Of a stretch of DNA of 64,000 nucleotides, positions 7,925 through 17,404 are shown one piece after another. The DNA is from Pseudomonas aestuarii (GTDB lineage Bacteria; Pseudomonadota; Gammaproteobacteria; Pseudomonadales; Pseudomonadaceae), in NCBI RefSeq assembly GCF_027988105.1, contig NZ_JAQJZJ010000008.1, forward strand, positions 62,001-126,000, written 5' to 3'. The stretch's first letter is position 1. The number at the start of each line of letters is the position of its first letter. The notes under the pieces are model-generated. The model was not told where the DNA came from. It worked only from the letters and a program-made list of their open reading frames with translations, and did not search any database. The position numbers were made by a program, and so were the translations under genes.

Positions 7925-9115
7925 TTACCAGCCCGGATGGCCGCTCCGTCGTTCCGCCCAGCGGGTGAAGCGCGAGCAGAGCACGGCCAGCGTGGCGCAC
8001 CCGCAGATCACCAGCGCCATCGGCCAGGCACTGCCGTCATGCAGCGCGCCGACCAGCGCCGCGGCGCTGGCGGCTATGCCGAACTGCAAGCAACCGAGCA
8101 ATGCCGAGGCGCTGCCGGCATGCGTGCCCTGGCCGGCCATGGCGCAGGCCGAGGCGTTCGGCAGGAGGATGCCGAGGCAGGCGATGCAGCCGAACAGGGG
8201 AATCAGCAGCGGCCACAGCGCCGCCGTGCGCGAGACCGCGACCGTCAGCAACACCAGCGCGCAGGCCAGATAGAACCACACCGTGCGCCGCAGCCAATAG
8301 CCCGGCCCATGCCGCGCCACCAGCCAGGCATTGAGTTGCGCCACCAGGATAAAGCCCAGGGCATTGCTGCCGAACAGCCAGCCATAGTGCTCGGCCGGCA
8401 CGCCGTACAATTCGATGAAGACGAAGGGCGAACCGGCGATATAGGCGAACATTCCGGCAACGGCCAAGCCGCCGGTCAGCGCATGGCCGAGAAACGGCAA
8501 GTCGCCGAGCAACCGCCGGTACTCGCCCAGCGCGCCGCGCAACGGCGCCCTGGGCGCTGTAGCCGACAGGGTTTCCGGCAACCACAGCGCCACACCGAGC
8601 CAACTGAGCACGCCGAAGGCAAACAGGCAGACGAAGATCGACTGCCAGCCGAGCCAACTCAAGAGCACGCCACCAGCCAGCGGCGCGAGGATCGGCGCCA
8701 CGCCCATGACCAGCATCAGCTGGGAAAACACCTTGGCCGAGGTGATCGGGTCGCACAGGTCGCGCACCACGGCGCGGTTCACCACCATGCCGGCGCAGCC
8801 GCCGAGGGCCTGGACGAACCGCGCGGCGATCAGCCATTCCAGACTCGGCGCCAGCGCACAGGCCAGCGAGGCCAGGCTGAACAGCAGCACCCCGGCGAGC
8901 AGCGGCTTGCGTCGACCGTAACGGTCGGCCAACGGCCCGTAGATCAGTTGCCCCAGGGCCAGGCCAATGAAATAGGCGGCCAGCGACAACTGCACATGCT
9001 CGACGTCGGTGGCGAAGACCCGCGCCAGGGTGGGGAAACTCGGCAGGTAGAAGTCGATGGCCAGGGGGCCAAAAGCGCTCAAGGCGCCGAGGATCAGCAG
9101 AAGACGGAATGGCAT
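7925..9115 (-). CDS. Bcr/CflA-type multidrug MFS transporter
   Basis: A 396-residue, 12-helix drug:H+ antiporter. The start is at ATG 9115 (MPFRLLLILGAL), with TGGA 7 nt upstream; 14 residues further upstream look untranslated. Motif A is clear (GPLADRYGRRKPLL), and helix 1 has the Bcr signature LSAFGPLAIDFYLPSFPTLA. VQALGGCAGMVVNRAVVRDL is the family's second signature, at helix 4/5. Members export bicyclomycin, sulfonamides, chloramphenicol or Cys-dipeptides. No dedicated regulator is adjacent; the RND pump and its TetR gene follow after a 229-nt gap downstream in window coordinates. The substrate cannot be read from sequence. Confidence 0.9.
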   Translation of the reverse strand: MPFRLLLILGALSAFGPLAIDFYLPSFPTLARVFATDVEHVQLSLAAYFIGLALGQLIYGPLADRYGRRKPLLAGVLLFSLASLACALAPSLEWLIAARFVQALGGCAGMVVNRAVVRDLCDPITSAKVFSQLMLVMGVAPILAPLAGGVLLSWLGWQSIFVCLFAFGVLSWLGVALWLPETLSATAPRAPLRGALGEYRRLLGDLPFLGHALTGGLAVAGMFAYIAGSPFVFIELYGVPAEHYGWLFGSNALGFILVAQLNAWLVARHGPGYWLRRTVWFYLACALVLLTVAVSRTAALWPLLIPLFGCIACLGILLPNASACAMAGQGTHAGSASALLGCLQFGIAASAAALVGALHDGSAWPMALVICGCATLAVLCSRFTRWAERRSGHPGW

Positions 9116-9344
9116 GGGGTTCCAGGACAAATCAGGTAAGTGTTGGCCTGGCAGCATGACCAGGGCATCGGCTGGGTTAGCGGCAAGCTGCGCTCAAGGT
9201 CAATCCACGACCTGTGTGCCGCGTAACCCACCATTTCCGGGATTTCCGCTGACGCTACCGGGTTACCCGGCCTTCGCTGGCCGTGCTGGATCGGCGATCG
9301 GGGCAGGCCGCTAACCCGGCCTACCCCGACCTACCCGGCTTCCC

Positions 9345-12300
9345 TCAACCCTTCGACTCGACAGCCGCCTCCGCGGCCTTCTTCCGGCCGCCGCCCAGCT
9401 TGGCCGCCCAGGACTCCACCAGCAGGTAGAACATCGGAATCAGGAAGATCGCCAGCAGGGTCGCGGCGAGCATGCCGCCGATCACCCCGGTGCCGATCGA
9501 GTGGCGGCTGGCCGAACCGGCACCGCTACTGATGGCCAACGGCACTACGCCGAGGATGAACGCCAGCGAGGTCATGATGATCGGCCGAAAGCGCAGGCGC
9601 GAGGCCTCCAGCGCCGACTCGAGGATGCCCATGCCCTGCTGCCGGCAGATCACGGCGAACTCGACGATGAGGATGGCGTTCTTCGCCGCCAGGCCGATCA
9701 GGGTGATCAGGCCGACCTGGAAGTACAGGTCGTTGTCGATGCCGCGCAGCCACACCGCGAGAATCGCCCCGAATACCGCGAAGGGCACCGCGGTGACCAC
9801 TGCCAGCGGCAGGGTCCAGCGCTCGTACTGGGCGGCCAGGATGAGGAACACCATGATCAGGCCGAAGATGAAGGCGCTGCTGCCCGAACCCTGGGTCGCC
9901 AGTTCCTGGAAGGCCGAGCCGGTCCAGCCGATGCTGTAGTCGCTGCCCAGCACCTCGCTGGCCACCTCCTGCACAGCCGCCAGGGCCTCGCCCGAGCTGA
10001 AGCCCGGCGCCGGGCCACCGAGGATCTTCGCCGCCGGGTAGACGTTGAAACGCGCATAGCTGTCCGGGCCGAGGATGCGCTCGACCTTGACCAGAGTCGA
10101 CAAGGACACCAGCTCGCCGCCGCTTGAGCGCACATAGACCTGGGCCAGGTCCTCCGGCTTGCGCCTGAACTCCGACTCGGACTGCAGGCTGACCTGGAAG
10201 GTACGCCCGTACAGGCTGAAGTCGTTGACGTAGTAGCTGCCGAAGGTCGCCTGCATGGCGGTGAACACGTCGCTGATCGACACGCCCAGGGCACGCGCCT
10301 TGGTCCGATCCAGATTGATGTAGTACTGCGGCACGTTGGCGCTGAAGGTACTCTGCACCCCGGCCAGTTCCGGGCGCTGGCGCGCCGCGGCGAGGAAGGC
10401 GCCGACCCGTTCCGCCAGCTGCGCGGTGCTGCCGCCGCTGCGGTCCTGGATATAGCCCTCGAAACCGCCGGTGGTGCTCATGCCGGTGATCGGCGGCGGG
10501 TTGAAGGTCATCACCACGCCATCCTTCTGCGTCGCGCCCATGGCCATGAACTCGCGGGTCAGGTTGCGCGCATCCAGCTCCGGCGTGGTGCGCTCGCTCC
10601 AGTCCTTCAGCGGCACGAAGGACACCCCGGCGTTGCTGCGGGTGCCGAAGGTGAGGATGTCGAAACCGGCAAAGGTCACCACGTCCTCGACCGCCGGGTG
10701 CTGCATCAGCTGCTCGGTCACTTCGCTGGTGAGTTTTTCGGTGCGGGTCAGCGAGGCCGCTGGCGGCAGGAAGTAGGCGTTGAGCACATAGCCCTGGTCC
10801 TCGTTGGGCACCAAGGAGCTGGGCACCCGGCCGAACAGTACGACCATCAGCGCGATCATCGCACCGAACAGCAGCAAGCCCACGGCCGAACGCTTGAGGA
10901 AAAACTGCACGCCACTGGTATAGCCGGCGGTGAGGCGGTCAAAACCGCGATTGAACCAGCGAAACACTGCCGCCGGCTCCTGATGCCCCGGCTTGAGCAG
11001 CAGGGCACAGAGCGCCGGGCTCAGGGTCAGCGCGACTATGCCGGAGATCACCACCGACACGGCGATGGTGATGGCGAACTGTTTGTACATTTCTCCGGCC
11101 AGGCCGCCGAGAAAGCCCACCGGCACGAATACCGCGCAGAGCACCAGGACGATGGCGACGATCGGCCCGGTGACTTCCTCCATGGCCTTGATCGTCGCCT
11201 CGCGCGGGCCGATCTTCTCGCTGTTCATCACCCGCTCGACGTTCTCGATCACCACGATGGCATCGTCCACCACAATGCCGATCGCCAGGACCATGCCGAA
11301 CAGAGTCAGCAGGTTGATCGAGAAGCCCAGCAGGTACATACCGGCGAAGGTGCCGATCAGCGACACCGGAATCGCCAGCACCGGGATCAGGGTAGCGCGC
11401 CAGTTCTGCAGGAAGATGAAGACCACCAGCATCACCAGCACCAGGGCCTCGACGAAGGTGTGCAGCACCTCCTTGATCGACACCCGGACGAACTTGGTGG
11501 TGTCGTAGGGAATCTTGTAGGTGATGCCCTCGGGGAAGTTCTTCGACAGCCGCGCCAGGGTGTCCTGTACCGCGGCAGCGGTGTCCAGGGCATTGGCGCC
11601 CGGCTGCAGGTAGATGCCGAAGGCGGCGTTCTGCTGACCGTTGAGCGAGGTCATCAGCGAGTAGTCCTGGGCGCCCAGCTCGACCCGCGCGACATCCTTG
11701 AGCAGCAGGCTGGCGCCGGTTTCATCAGAGCGCAGGATCACGTTCTCGAACTCGACCGGGTCGGTGAAGCGGCCCTGGGTGGTCACCGTGTAGGTGAAAT
11801 CCTGGGCCTGCTGCAGCGGCTGCTGGCCGAAGCTGCCGGCGGCGAACTGCGAGTTCTGCTCGCGGATTGCCGCGACCACGTCACTCGGGGTCAGGTTGTA
11901 CTGCGCCAGCTTGTCCGGGCGCAGCCAGATGCGCATGGAGTAATCCTTGGAGCCGAACTGGCGGGCATCGCCGACGCCGGGCAGACGCTTGAGTTCGTCC
12001 ATCACGTTGATCAGTGCGTAGTTGCTGATGTACACCGGATCACGCGAGCCGTCCGGGGAAAACAGCGTGACTACCTGGAGGATGTCCGAGGACTTCTTCT
12101 CGACCTTGACCCCCTGCCGACGGACTTCCTCCGGCAGCTTGGCCAGGGCGGCCTGGACCCGGTTATTGACGTCGATGGTGGCCTGGTCCGGATCGGTGCC
12201 GACCTGGAAATACACCGACAGGCTCATGCTGTTGCCGCCGGAGTTGGACTGCTGGTAGATCATCCCCTCGACGCCGTTGATCGACTGTTCCAGCGGCGCC

Positions 12301-12488
12301 GCCACGGTCTCGGCGATCACCTGGGCGCTGGCGCCGGAATAGCTGGCGCTGACCGACACCTGCGGCGGCAGGATCTGCGGGTACTGGGCGATGGGCAATT
12401 CGCGCATGGCCATCAGGCCGGCCAGCACGATAATGATGGAGATGACCGCGGCGAACACCGGCCGGTCGATAAAGAAGCGTGAGATCAC
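9345..12488 (-). CDS. RND multidrug efflux transporter, HAE1 (AcrB/MexB) family
   Basis: A 1047-residue inner-membrane pump of standard length. It begins MISRFFIDRPVFAAVISIII, with two repeats of six helices and large periplasmic loops. The proton-relay aspartates appear in GIVVDDAIVVIENVERV (residues about 400-416). The family motif GLAAKNAILIVEFA is present at about 930. It lies 12 nt after the membrane-fusion gene and is co-transcribed with it. No outer-membrane factor follows, so it must borrow a channel encoded elsewhere (OprM/TolC type). The TtgR-like operator upstream suggests control by hydrophobic antibiotics, solvents or plant phenolics. Confidence 0.95.
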   Translation of the reverse strand: MISRFFIDRPVFAAVISIIIVLAGLMAMRELPIAQYPQILPPQVSVSASYSGASAQVIAETVAAPLEQSINGVEGMIYQQSNSGGNSMSLSVYFQVGTDPDQATIDVNNRVQAALAKLPEEVRRQGVKVEKKSSDILQVVTLFSPDGSRDPVYISNYALINVMDELKRLPGVGDARQFGSKDYSMRIWLRPDKLAQYNLTPSDVVAAIREQNSQFAAGSFGQQPLQQAQDFTYTVTTQGRFTDPVEFENVILRSDETGASLLLKDVARVELGAQDYSLMTSLNGQQNAAFGIYLQPGANALDTAAAVQDTLARLSKNFPEGITYKIPYDTTKFVRVSIKEVLHTFVEALVLVMLVVFIFLQNWRATLIPVLAIPVSLIGTFAGMYLLGFSINLLTLFGMVLAIGIVVDDAIVVIENVERVMNSEKIGPREATIKAMEEVTGPIVAIVLVLCAVFVPVGFLGGLAGEMYKQFAITIAVSVVISGIVALTLSPALCALLLKPGHQEPAAVFRWFNRGFDRLTAGYTSGVQFFLKRSAVGLLLFGAMIALMVVLFGRVPSSLVPNEDQGYVLNAYFLPPAASLTRTEKLTSEVTEQLMQHPAVEDVVTFAGFDILTFGTRSNAGVSFVPLKDWSERTTPELDARNLTREFMAMGATQKDGVVMTFNPPPITGMSTTGGFEGYIQDRSGGSTAQLAERVGAFLAAARQRPELAGVQSTFSANVPQYYINLDRTKARALGVSISDVFTAMQATFGSYYVNDFSLYGRTFQVSLQSESEFRRKPEDLAQVYVRSSGGELVSLSTLVKVERILGPDSYARFNVYPAAKILGGPAPGFSSGEALAAVQEVASEVLGSDYSIGWTGSAFQELATQGSGSSAFIFGLIMVFLILAAQYERWTLPLAVVTAVPFAVFGAILAVWLRGIDNDLYFQVGLITLIGLAAKNAILIVEFAVICRQQGMGILESALEASRLRFRPIIMTSLAFILGVVPLAISSGAGSASRHSIGTGVIGGMLAATLLAIFLIPMFYLLVESWAAKLGGGRKKAAEAAVESKG

Positions 12489-12500
12489 CGGTAACGCTCC

Positions 12501-13658
12501 TTAGGGTTGCTTGGCCGCTGCTGGGGCAGCGCTGGAAGCGGCTTCGGCGACCTTCACCGGGGCATCCGGGCGCACCTTGGGCAGCCCCTCGATGATCACC
12601 CGGTCGCCAGCGCTGATGCCCGACTCGACCACCCAGCGACCGGCCGAGGTGCGTCCGGTGCTGACCTCGCGCATGCGCGCGATCCCCTGTTCATCGACCA
12701 CATAGACGAAGGTGCCGCGTGGCCCCTGGGCGATCGCACGCTCCGGCACGGTGATCGCATTGGGCAGGGAGATGCCCTTGACCAATACCCGCACGAATTG
12801 ACCGGGCAGCAATTTCTGCTCGGGGTTGGGCACCACCGCGCGGGCACTGACGGTGCCGGTGCCACGGTCGACCAGGCTGCCGGTGAAATCCACCTTGCCT
12901 TCTAGCGGGTAGCGGGAACCATCGCCGTACAGGATCTCGACACTCATCTGCTCGCCCTCCAGCACCAGCGCGCCACTTTGCAGGCCGCTGCGCACGCTCT
13001 CCACGTCGCTATCCGGGGCGGCGAAGTTGACGTAGATCGGGTCGAGCTGGGTGATATTGCTCAGCAGGCTGGCATTCGGGTCGCCGGCCACCATCAGGCT
13101 GCCCTCGGACACGGTTTCCTTGCTGGTAATGCCGGAGATCGGCGCCGTCACCGTGCAGTAATCGAGATCGATCTGCTTGGACTGCACCTCGGCCTCGGCC
13201 GCCTGGATGTTGGCCTTGCTCTGCTCGAAGTTGGAGATCGCGTTGTCCAGCTCACTCTCGCTGGCATAGCCCTTCTTCTGCAGCTCGCGGATACGCTTGA
13301 GGTCGCGTTCGGTCTGCCGGTAACGCGCCTGCTCCTGAGCCAGTGCGCCCTTGGCCCGAGCCAGGGCGGCCTGGTAGGTGCGCGGATCGATGCGGAACAT
13401 CACCTGGCCCTGCTTGACCGCGCTGCCCTCGAGGTAGGTGCGCTCCTGGAGGATGCCGCTGACCTGGGCGCGCACCTGCACCTCGCGAAAGCCCGCGGTA
13501 CGGGCGGAATACTCGAATACCAGCGGCAGCGGGCCAACGTTGACGGTCTCCACCAGCACCTCGGGCGCAGGCGGTGCATCGGCGGCCTGGGTCATGGGTG
13601 CCAGCGCGCAATAGGCTAACCCCCCGAAAACAAGCACGAGGTGACGGACAAAAAACAT
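12501..13658 (-). CDS. RND efflux periplasmic adaptor (membrane fusion protein)
   Basis: A 385-residue protein with an N-terminal signal (MFFVRHLVLVFGGLAYCALA, cleaved near TQAADA). There is no lipobox Cys at the cleavage site, so unlike MexA or AcrA it is probably not lipid-anchored. The lipoyl/barrel-sandwich halves (VQVRAQVSGIL, YCTVTAPISGITS) flank an alpha-hairpin (about residues 95-160), followed by beta-barrel and membrane-proximal domains (PERAIAQGPRG, ISAGDRVIIEGL). It is the first gene of the operon; the pump follows after 12 nt. The divergent TetR gene and the shared operator imply negative regulation. Confidence 0.94.
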   Translation of the reverse strand: MFFVRHLVLVFGGLAYCALAPMTQAADAPPAPEVLVETVNVGPLPLVFEYSARTAGFREVQVRAQVSGILQERTYLEGSAVKQGQVMFRIDPRTYQAALARAKGALAQEQARYRQTERDLKRIRELQKKGYASESELDNAISNFEQSKANIQAAEAEVQSKQIDLDYCTVTAPISGITSKETVSEGSLMVAGDPNASLLSNITQLDPIYVNFAAPDSDVESVRSGLQSGALVLEGEQMSVEILYGDGSRYPLEGKVDFTGSLVDRGTGTVSARAVVPNPEQKLLPGQFVRVLVKGISLPNAITVPERAIAQGPRGTFVYVVDEQGIARMREVSTGRTSAGRWVVESGISAGDRVIIEGLPKVRPDAPVKVAEAASSAAPAAAKQP

Positions 13659-13709
13659 AAGGCTCTCCGGAGCAACACGATGCGCACGACAAACAGGAGA
13701 CGATGCTAA

Positions 13710-13740
13710 TTACATTCACTACTGTTTGTAAACAAACCAT
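13710..13740. promoter_or_regulatory. TtgR-like operator between the efflux operon and its TetR gene
   Basis: The divergent promoter holds TTACATTC (13710-13717), then TGTTTGTAAA (13723-13732) and ACAAACC. From memory, the P. putida TtgR operator reads TTTACAAACA-N5-GAATGTAA; this site, reversed, has TTTACAAACA and GAATGTAA with the same spacing. TTTGT-AA-ACAAA is a short dyad within it. The resemblance is strong, though I could not run an alignment. Confidence 0.7.
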
Positions 13741-13804
13741 CGCGTCAAAACTCAGTACACTCTGTTCCCCAAAGCAGAGCCTAGACAGAATTCAGCCGAC
13801 CGTC

Positions 13805-14449
13805 ATGCGCCGAACCAAAGAACAAGCCGAACAAACCCGCAGCGCCATCCTCGCCGCTGCCGAGACGCTATTCCTGGAAAAAGGCGTGGCCCACACCAGC
13901 CTGGAACACATCGCCCGCCACGCTGGCGTCACCCGTGGTGCGGTGTATTGGCATTTCGAGAACAAGGCCCACCTGTTTCACGAACTGCTCAGCCAGGTGC
14001 GCCTGCCGCCCGAGCAAATGGCCGTGCGCCTGAGCGCCTGCGCCGAGCGCGATCCCCTGCTGGCGTTGCGCGCGCTGTGTATCGAGGCCATCGAGAACTT
14101 GGCCCGCGACCCGCAGAAGCAACGCATCTTCACCATCCTCCTGCGCCGCTGCGAATTCACCGACGAGTTGCGCGAGGCGGAGCAACGCCACGCCACCTTT
14201 ATCAATCAGTTCATCGCCCTGGTCGAACACCAGTTCGAGCAGCCCGCCATCAAACCGCGCCTGCAGCCAGGCATGAGCCCACGTCTGGCGGCCCGCACCC
14301 TGCATGCGATGATCATCGGCCTGTTCAGCGACTGGCTGCGCGACCCGACACTGTTCGACCCACTGAGCGACAGCGCGCCGATGATCGACGCCTGTTTTCG
14401 TGGCCTGGTGCGCGACTGGAGGCCAGGAGCGGCAGTAGAGGGGGAATGA
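13805..14449 (+). CDS. TetR-family repressor of the RND pump (AcrR/TtgR-like)
   Basis: A 214-residue regulator. The start is placed at ATG 13805 (MRRTKEQAEQTRSAI), where TtgR/AcrR homologues start; the upstream frame crosses the operator. The N-terminal helix-turn-helix (residues about 10-55) includes HIARHAGVTRGAVYWHFENK, the family's recognition helix. The C-terminal ligand-binding domain holds the AcrR_C-like RRCEFTDELREAEQRH. It is divergent from the adaptor/pump operon with the TtgR-type site between, so it should repress both and release on binding hydrophobic compounds. A TTTTTT run just past the stop has no strong stem. Confidence 0.93.
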   Translation: MRRTKEQAEQTRSAILAAAETLFLEKGVAHTSLEHIARHAGVTRGAVYWHFENKAHLFHELLSQVRLPPEQMAVRLSACAERDPLLALRALCIEAIENLARDPQKQRIFTILLRRCEFTDELREAEQRHATFINQFIALVEHQFEQPAIKPRLQPGMSPRLAARTLHAMIIGLFSDWLRDPTLFDPLSDSAPMIDACFRGLVRDWRPGAAVEGE

Positions 14450-14609
14450 GGCTTTTTTATCCAGCCCGCTAGTGCGTGGATGGATGCAGCGTCATCTCCC
14501 TGCCCGCTCTCGTAGCCCAATGAATCCCGGGCAAGCGCATGGCCACCTGCCCCCAGGTTGCAGCCGGACCTATTCCTCCCGGCTCAACAGCCGTGGGAGC
14601 ATGACCGCA

Positions 14610-14828
14610 TCAATTGTTACCCAGGCCTGCCCCATAACCCGCTTCGGCAATCGCGATGATCAGCTCATCGCTCGACAGGCTGCTGACCACGCGCGCCTCA
14701 CCGCCCTGTAACTTCACCTTTACATCGGCAGCCGGATCACGCGCCTGCAAGGCCTCGGTGATCGTCTTCACGCAATGCTCGCAGGTCATGCCTTCGATTC
14801 TGAGTATGTGAACCTTTGATGCTTGCAT
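14610..14828 (-). CDS. CopZ-like copper chaperone (heavy-metal-associated domain)
   Basis: A 72-residue single HMA-domain protein. The metal site GMTCEHC lies at about residues 13-19 in a ferredoxin-like fold with the usual IAEAGYGA end. Such proteins carry Cu(I) in the cytosol to CopA or hand it to CueR. It is transcribed away from copA from the symmetrical promoter at 14880-14945, so both are probably induced together by CueR. The ATG at 14828 follows CAGGAGAT at good spacing. A much longer open frame runs through it antisense to copA; that part is not coding. Confidence 0.92.
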   Translation of the reverse strand: MQASKVHILRIEGMTCEHCVKTITEALQARDPAADVKVKLQGGEARVVSSLSSDELIIAIAEAGYGAGLGNN

Positions 14829-14881
14829 CTGTAATCTCCTGATTGAATGTCTGACCCCTTTGCGGGCGGCGCTCAGTTTCG

Positions 14882-14944
14882 GCCCTCCCCCATGGGTAAG
14901 GTCAAGGTATAAAACAAAACTTGACCTTACCCATAGGTCAAGGT
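14882..14944. promoter_or_regulatory. Symmetrical divergent CueR-type promoters
   Basis: ATGGGTAAGGTCAAG (14892-14906) and CTTGACCTTACCCAT (14920-14934) are a perfect 15-bp inverted repeat with a 13-nt AT-rich centre. Each arm carries a TTGACC -35 overlapped by a CueR-like dyad. On the plus strand ACCTT-N11-AAGGT (14924-14944) is 21 bp, like the E. coli copA box. On the minus strand (14882-14902) the distal half has drifted to AGGGC. The layout predicts co-induction of copA and the copZ-like gene, with the copA side tighter. Confidence 0.75.
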
Positions 14945-14978
14945 TGATCCTGTAGCGGAACTCAACGGAGGCTCCTGC

Positions 14979-17366
14979 ATGCCCAGCCTGACCACTTTCG
15001 ACCTGCCTATCAGCGGCATGACCTGCGCCAGCTGCGCCGGCCGCGTCGAGCGCGCCTTGCGCAAAGTGCCCAACGTCGCCAGCGCCAACGTCAACCTGGC
15101 CAGCGAACAGGCGCGTATCGAGGCACCCGTGGACAGCCTGGAGCAGTTGCTCAGCGCTGTTGCAAGTGCCGGCTATGCCGTGCCCAGCGAACGCCTGGAG
15201 CTGGCCATCGGCGGCATGACCTGCGCCAGCTGCGTCGGCCGCGTCGAGCGCGCCCTGGCGCCACTGCCCGGCGTGCTCACGGTCAGCGTCAACCTGGCCA
15301 CCGAGCAGGCGCTGCTGCAGGTCACGGCGGGTCTCGACCCACAAACCCTGTTGCAGGCAGTCGCCAAAGCCGGCTACACGGCCACCCTGGTGGACAGCGA
15401 CACGCCCGCCAAGCCCCTGGCCGAACGTCATTTGCAGCGCGAGCGCTGGGCCCTGGCACTGGCCTTGCTGCTCACCACTCCCCTGCTGATTCCGATGCTG
15501 GCGCAGCCGTTTGGCGCCCACTGGATGCTGCCGGCCTGGCTGCAGTTCGCCCTGGCCACGCCGGTCCAGTTCGTCCTCGGCGCGCGCTTCTACCGCGCCG
15601 CCTGGCTGGCCCTGCGCGCCGGTGCCGGCAACATGGATCAACTGGTCGCCCTGGGCACCAGCGCCGCCTATGGCCTGAGCCTCTATCAATGGTCGATCAC
15701 CCCGAGCGGCACCCTGCCGCACCTGTACTTCGAAGCCTCGGCGGTGATCATCAGCCTGATCCTGCTCGGCAAATACCTGGAAAGCCGCGCCAAACGGCAG
15801 ACCACCAGCGCCATTCGGGCCCTGCAGGCACTGCGCCCGGATCAGGCCCTGCGTCTGCGCGATGGCGTCGAGCAGTGGGTGGCACTCAGCGCCCTGGTCC
15901 TGGGCGATCAGGTGGTGGTCAAGCCCGGCGAGCGCTTCCCGGTCGACGGCCAGGTGCGGCAAGGCCAGAGCCATGCCGACGAAGCCTTGATCAGCGGCGA
16001 GAGCCTGCCGCAGCCCAAGCAGCCGGGCGACAAGGTCACCGCCGGGGCGATCAACGGCGAAGGCCGCCTGTTGATCGAGACCACCGCCCTGGGCGCGGAA
16101 ACCGTGCTGGCCAAGATCATCCGCCTGGTCGAGGACGCCCAGGCGGCCAAGGCACCAATCCAGAAACTGGTGGACAAGGTCAGTCGGGTCTTCGTGCCGA
16201 CCGTGCTGCTGCTCGCCCTGGCCACCCTGCTGGGCTGGCTGCTGCTGGGCGCGCCCCTGCAAACCGCGCTGCTCAATGCCGTCGCCGTGCTGGTGATCGC
16301 CTGCCCCTGCGCCCTCGGCCTGGCCACGCCGACGGCGATCATGGCCGGCACCGGAGTGGCCGCGCGCCACGGCATCCTGATCAAGGACGCCGAGGCGCTG
16401 GAAGTGGCCCATGGCGTCACCGCCGTGGCGTTCGACAAGACCGGCACCCTGACCTCCGGCACGCCACGCATCGCCCACATGAGCGCGCTCGATGGCGACA
16501 CCACGACCCTGCTGCAACTGGCCGGCGCCCTGCAACGTGGCAGCGAACACCCGCTGGCCAAGGCGGTGCTGGATGAATGCACCGCCCGGCAGTTGCCGCT
16601 GGCCGCGGTGGTCGACAGCCAGGCCCTGGCCGGACGCGGGATTACCGGGCGGATCGGCGAACGCCAACTGGCCCTGGGCAACAAGCGCCTGCTCGAGGAG
16701 GGCTGGCTACACGACCCTACCCTGGCCGCCGAGGCCCTGGCCTGGGAAGCCGAGGGCCGCACCCTGTCCTGGCTGATCGAACAGGCACCGACGGCCCAGG
16801 TGCTGGGACTGTTTGCCTTCGGCGACACGCTCAAGGCCGGTGCCGCCGAGGCCATCGCCCAGCTCAAGGCGCAAGGCATCAGCAGCCACCTGATCAGCGG
16901 CGACAATCGCGGCAGCGTCCATGCGGTGGCCAGCGCCCTGGGCATCGACGCGGCGCATGCCGAAGTGCTGCCGGCAGACAAGGCGGCGATCATCGGCGAA
17001 CTGAGAAATACCGGGGTGGTGGCGATGGTCGGCGACGGCATCAACGACGCCCCGGCGCTGGCGGCCGCGGATGTCGGCATCGCCATGGGCAGCGGCACCG
17101 ACGTGGCCATGCATGCCGCCGGCATCACCCTGATGCGCGGCGACCCGCGCCTGGTGCCGGCGGCGCTGGATATCAGCCGGCGCACCTACAACAAGATCCG
17201 GCAGAACCTGTTCTGGGCCTTCATCTACAACCTGGTCGGCATCCCCCTGGCCGCCGCCGGCCTGCTCAACCCGATGCTCGCCGGCGGCGCCATGGCGCTG
17301 TCCAGCCTCAGCGTGGTGAGCAATGCGTTGTTGCTGAAGACCTGGAAACCCAAGGATCACAGCTAG
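14979..17366 (+). CDS. copA: Cu(I)-exporting P1B-type ATPase
   Basis: A 795-residue inner-membrane copper pump. Two N-terminal HMA domains carry GMTCASC at residues about 13-19 and 79-85. Eight membrane helices follow, with the ion-site ACPCALG at about 440-446, the phosphorylation motif DKTG at about 486, and the hinge motif GDGINDAP at about 685. The C-terminal helices have the Cu(I)-type MALSSLSVVSNALLL. GGAGG 7 nt before ATG 14979 fixes the start. It is preceded by a CueR-type promoter and followed 38 nt later by cueR. It exports cytosolic Cu(I) (and possibly Ag(I)) to the periplasm. Confidence 0.97.
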   Translation: MPSLTTFDLPISGMTCASCAGRVERALRKVPNVASANVNLASEQARIEAPVDSLEQLLSAVASAGYAVPSERLELAIGGMTCASCVGRVERALAPLPGVLTVSVNLATEQALLQVTAGLDPQTLLQAVAKAGYTATLVDSDTPAKPLAERHLQRERWALALALLLTTPLLIPMLAQPFGAHWMLPAWLQFALATPVQFVLGARFYRAAWLALRAGAGNMDQLVALGTSAAYGLSLYQWSITPSGTLPHLYFEASAVIISLILLGKYLESRAKRQTTSAIRALQALRPDQALRLRDGVEQWVALSALVLGDQVVVKPGERFPVDGQVRQGQSHADEALISGESLPQPKQPGDKVTAGAINGEGRLLIETTALGAETVLAKIIRLVEDAQAAKAPIQKLVDKVSRVFVPTVLLLALATLLGWLLLGAPLQTALLNAVAVLVIACPCALGLATPTAIMAGTGVAARHGILIKDAEALEVAHGVTAVAFDKTGTLTSGTPRIAHMSALDGDTTTLLQLAGALQRGSEHPLAKAVLDECTARQLPLAAVVDSQALAGRGITGRIGERQLALGNKRLLEEGWLHDPTLAAEALAWEAEGRTLSWLIEQAPTAQVLGLFAFGDTLKAGAAEAIAQLKAQGISSHLISGDNRGSVHAVASALGIDAAHAEVLPADKAAIIGELRNTGVVAMVGDGINDAPALAAADVGIAMGSGTDVAMHAAGITLMRGDPRLVPAALDISRRTYNKIRQNLFWAFIYNLVGIPLAAAGLLNPMLAGGAMALSSLSVVSNALLLKTWKPKDHS

Positions 17367-17404
17367 CCTGCATGTAGTCCCACGCCGCAACTGGAGAGCG
17401 ACCG

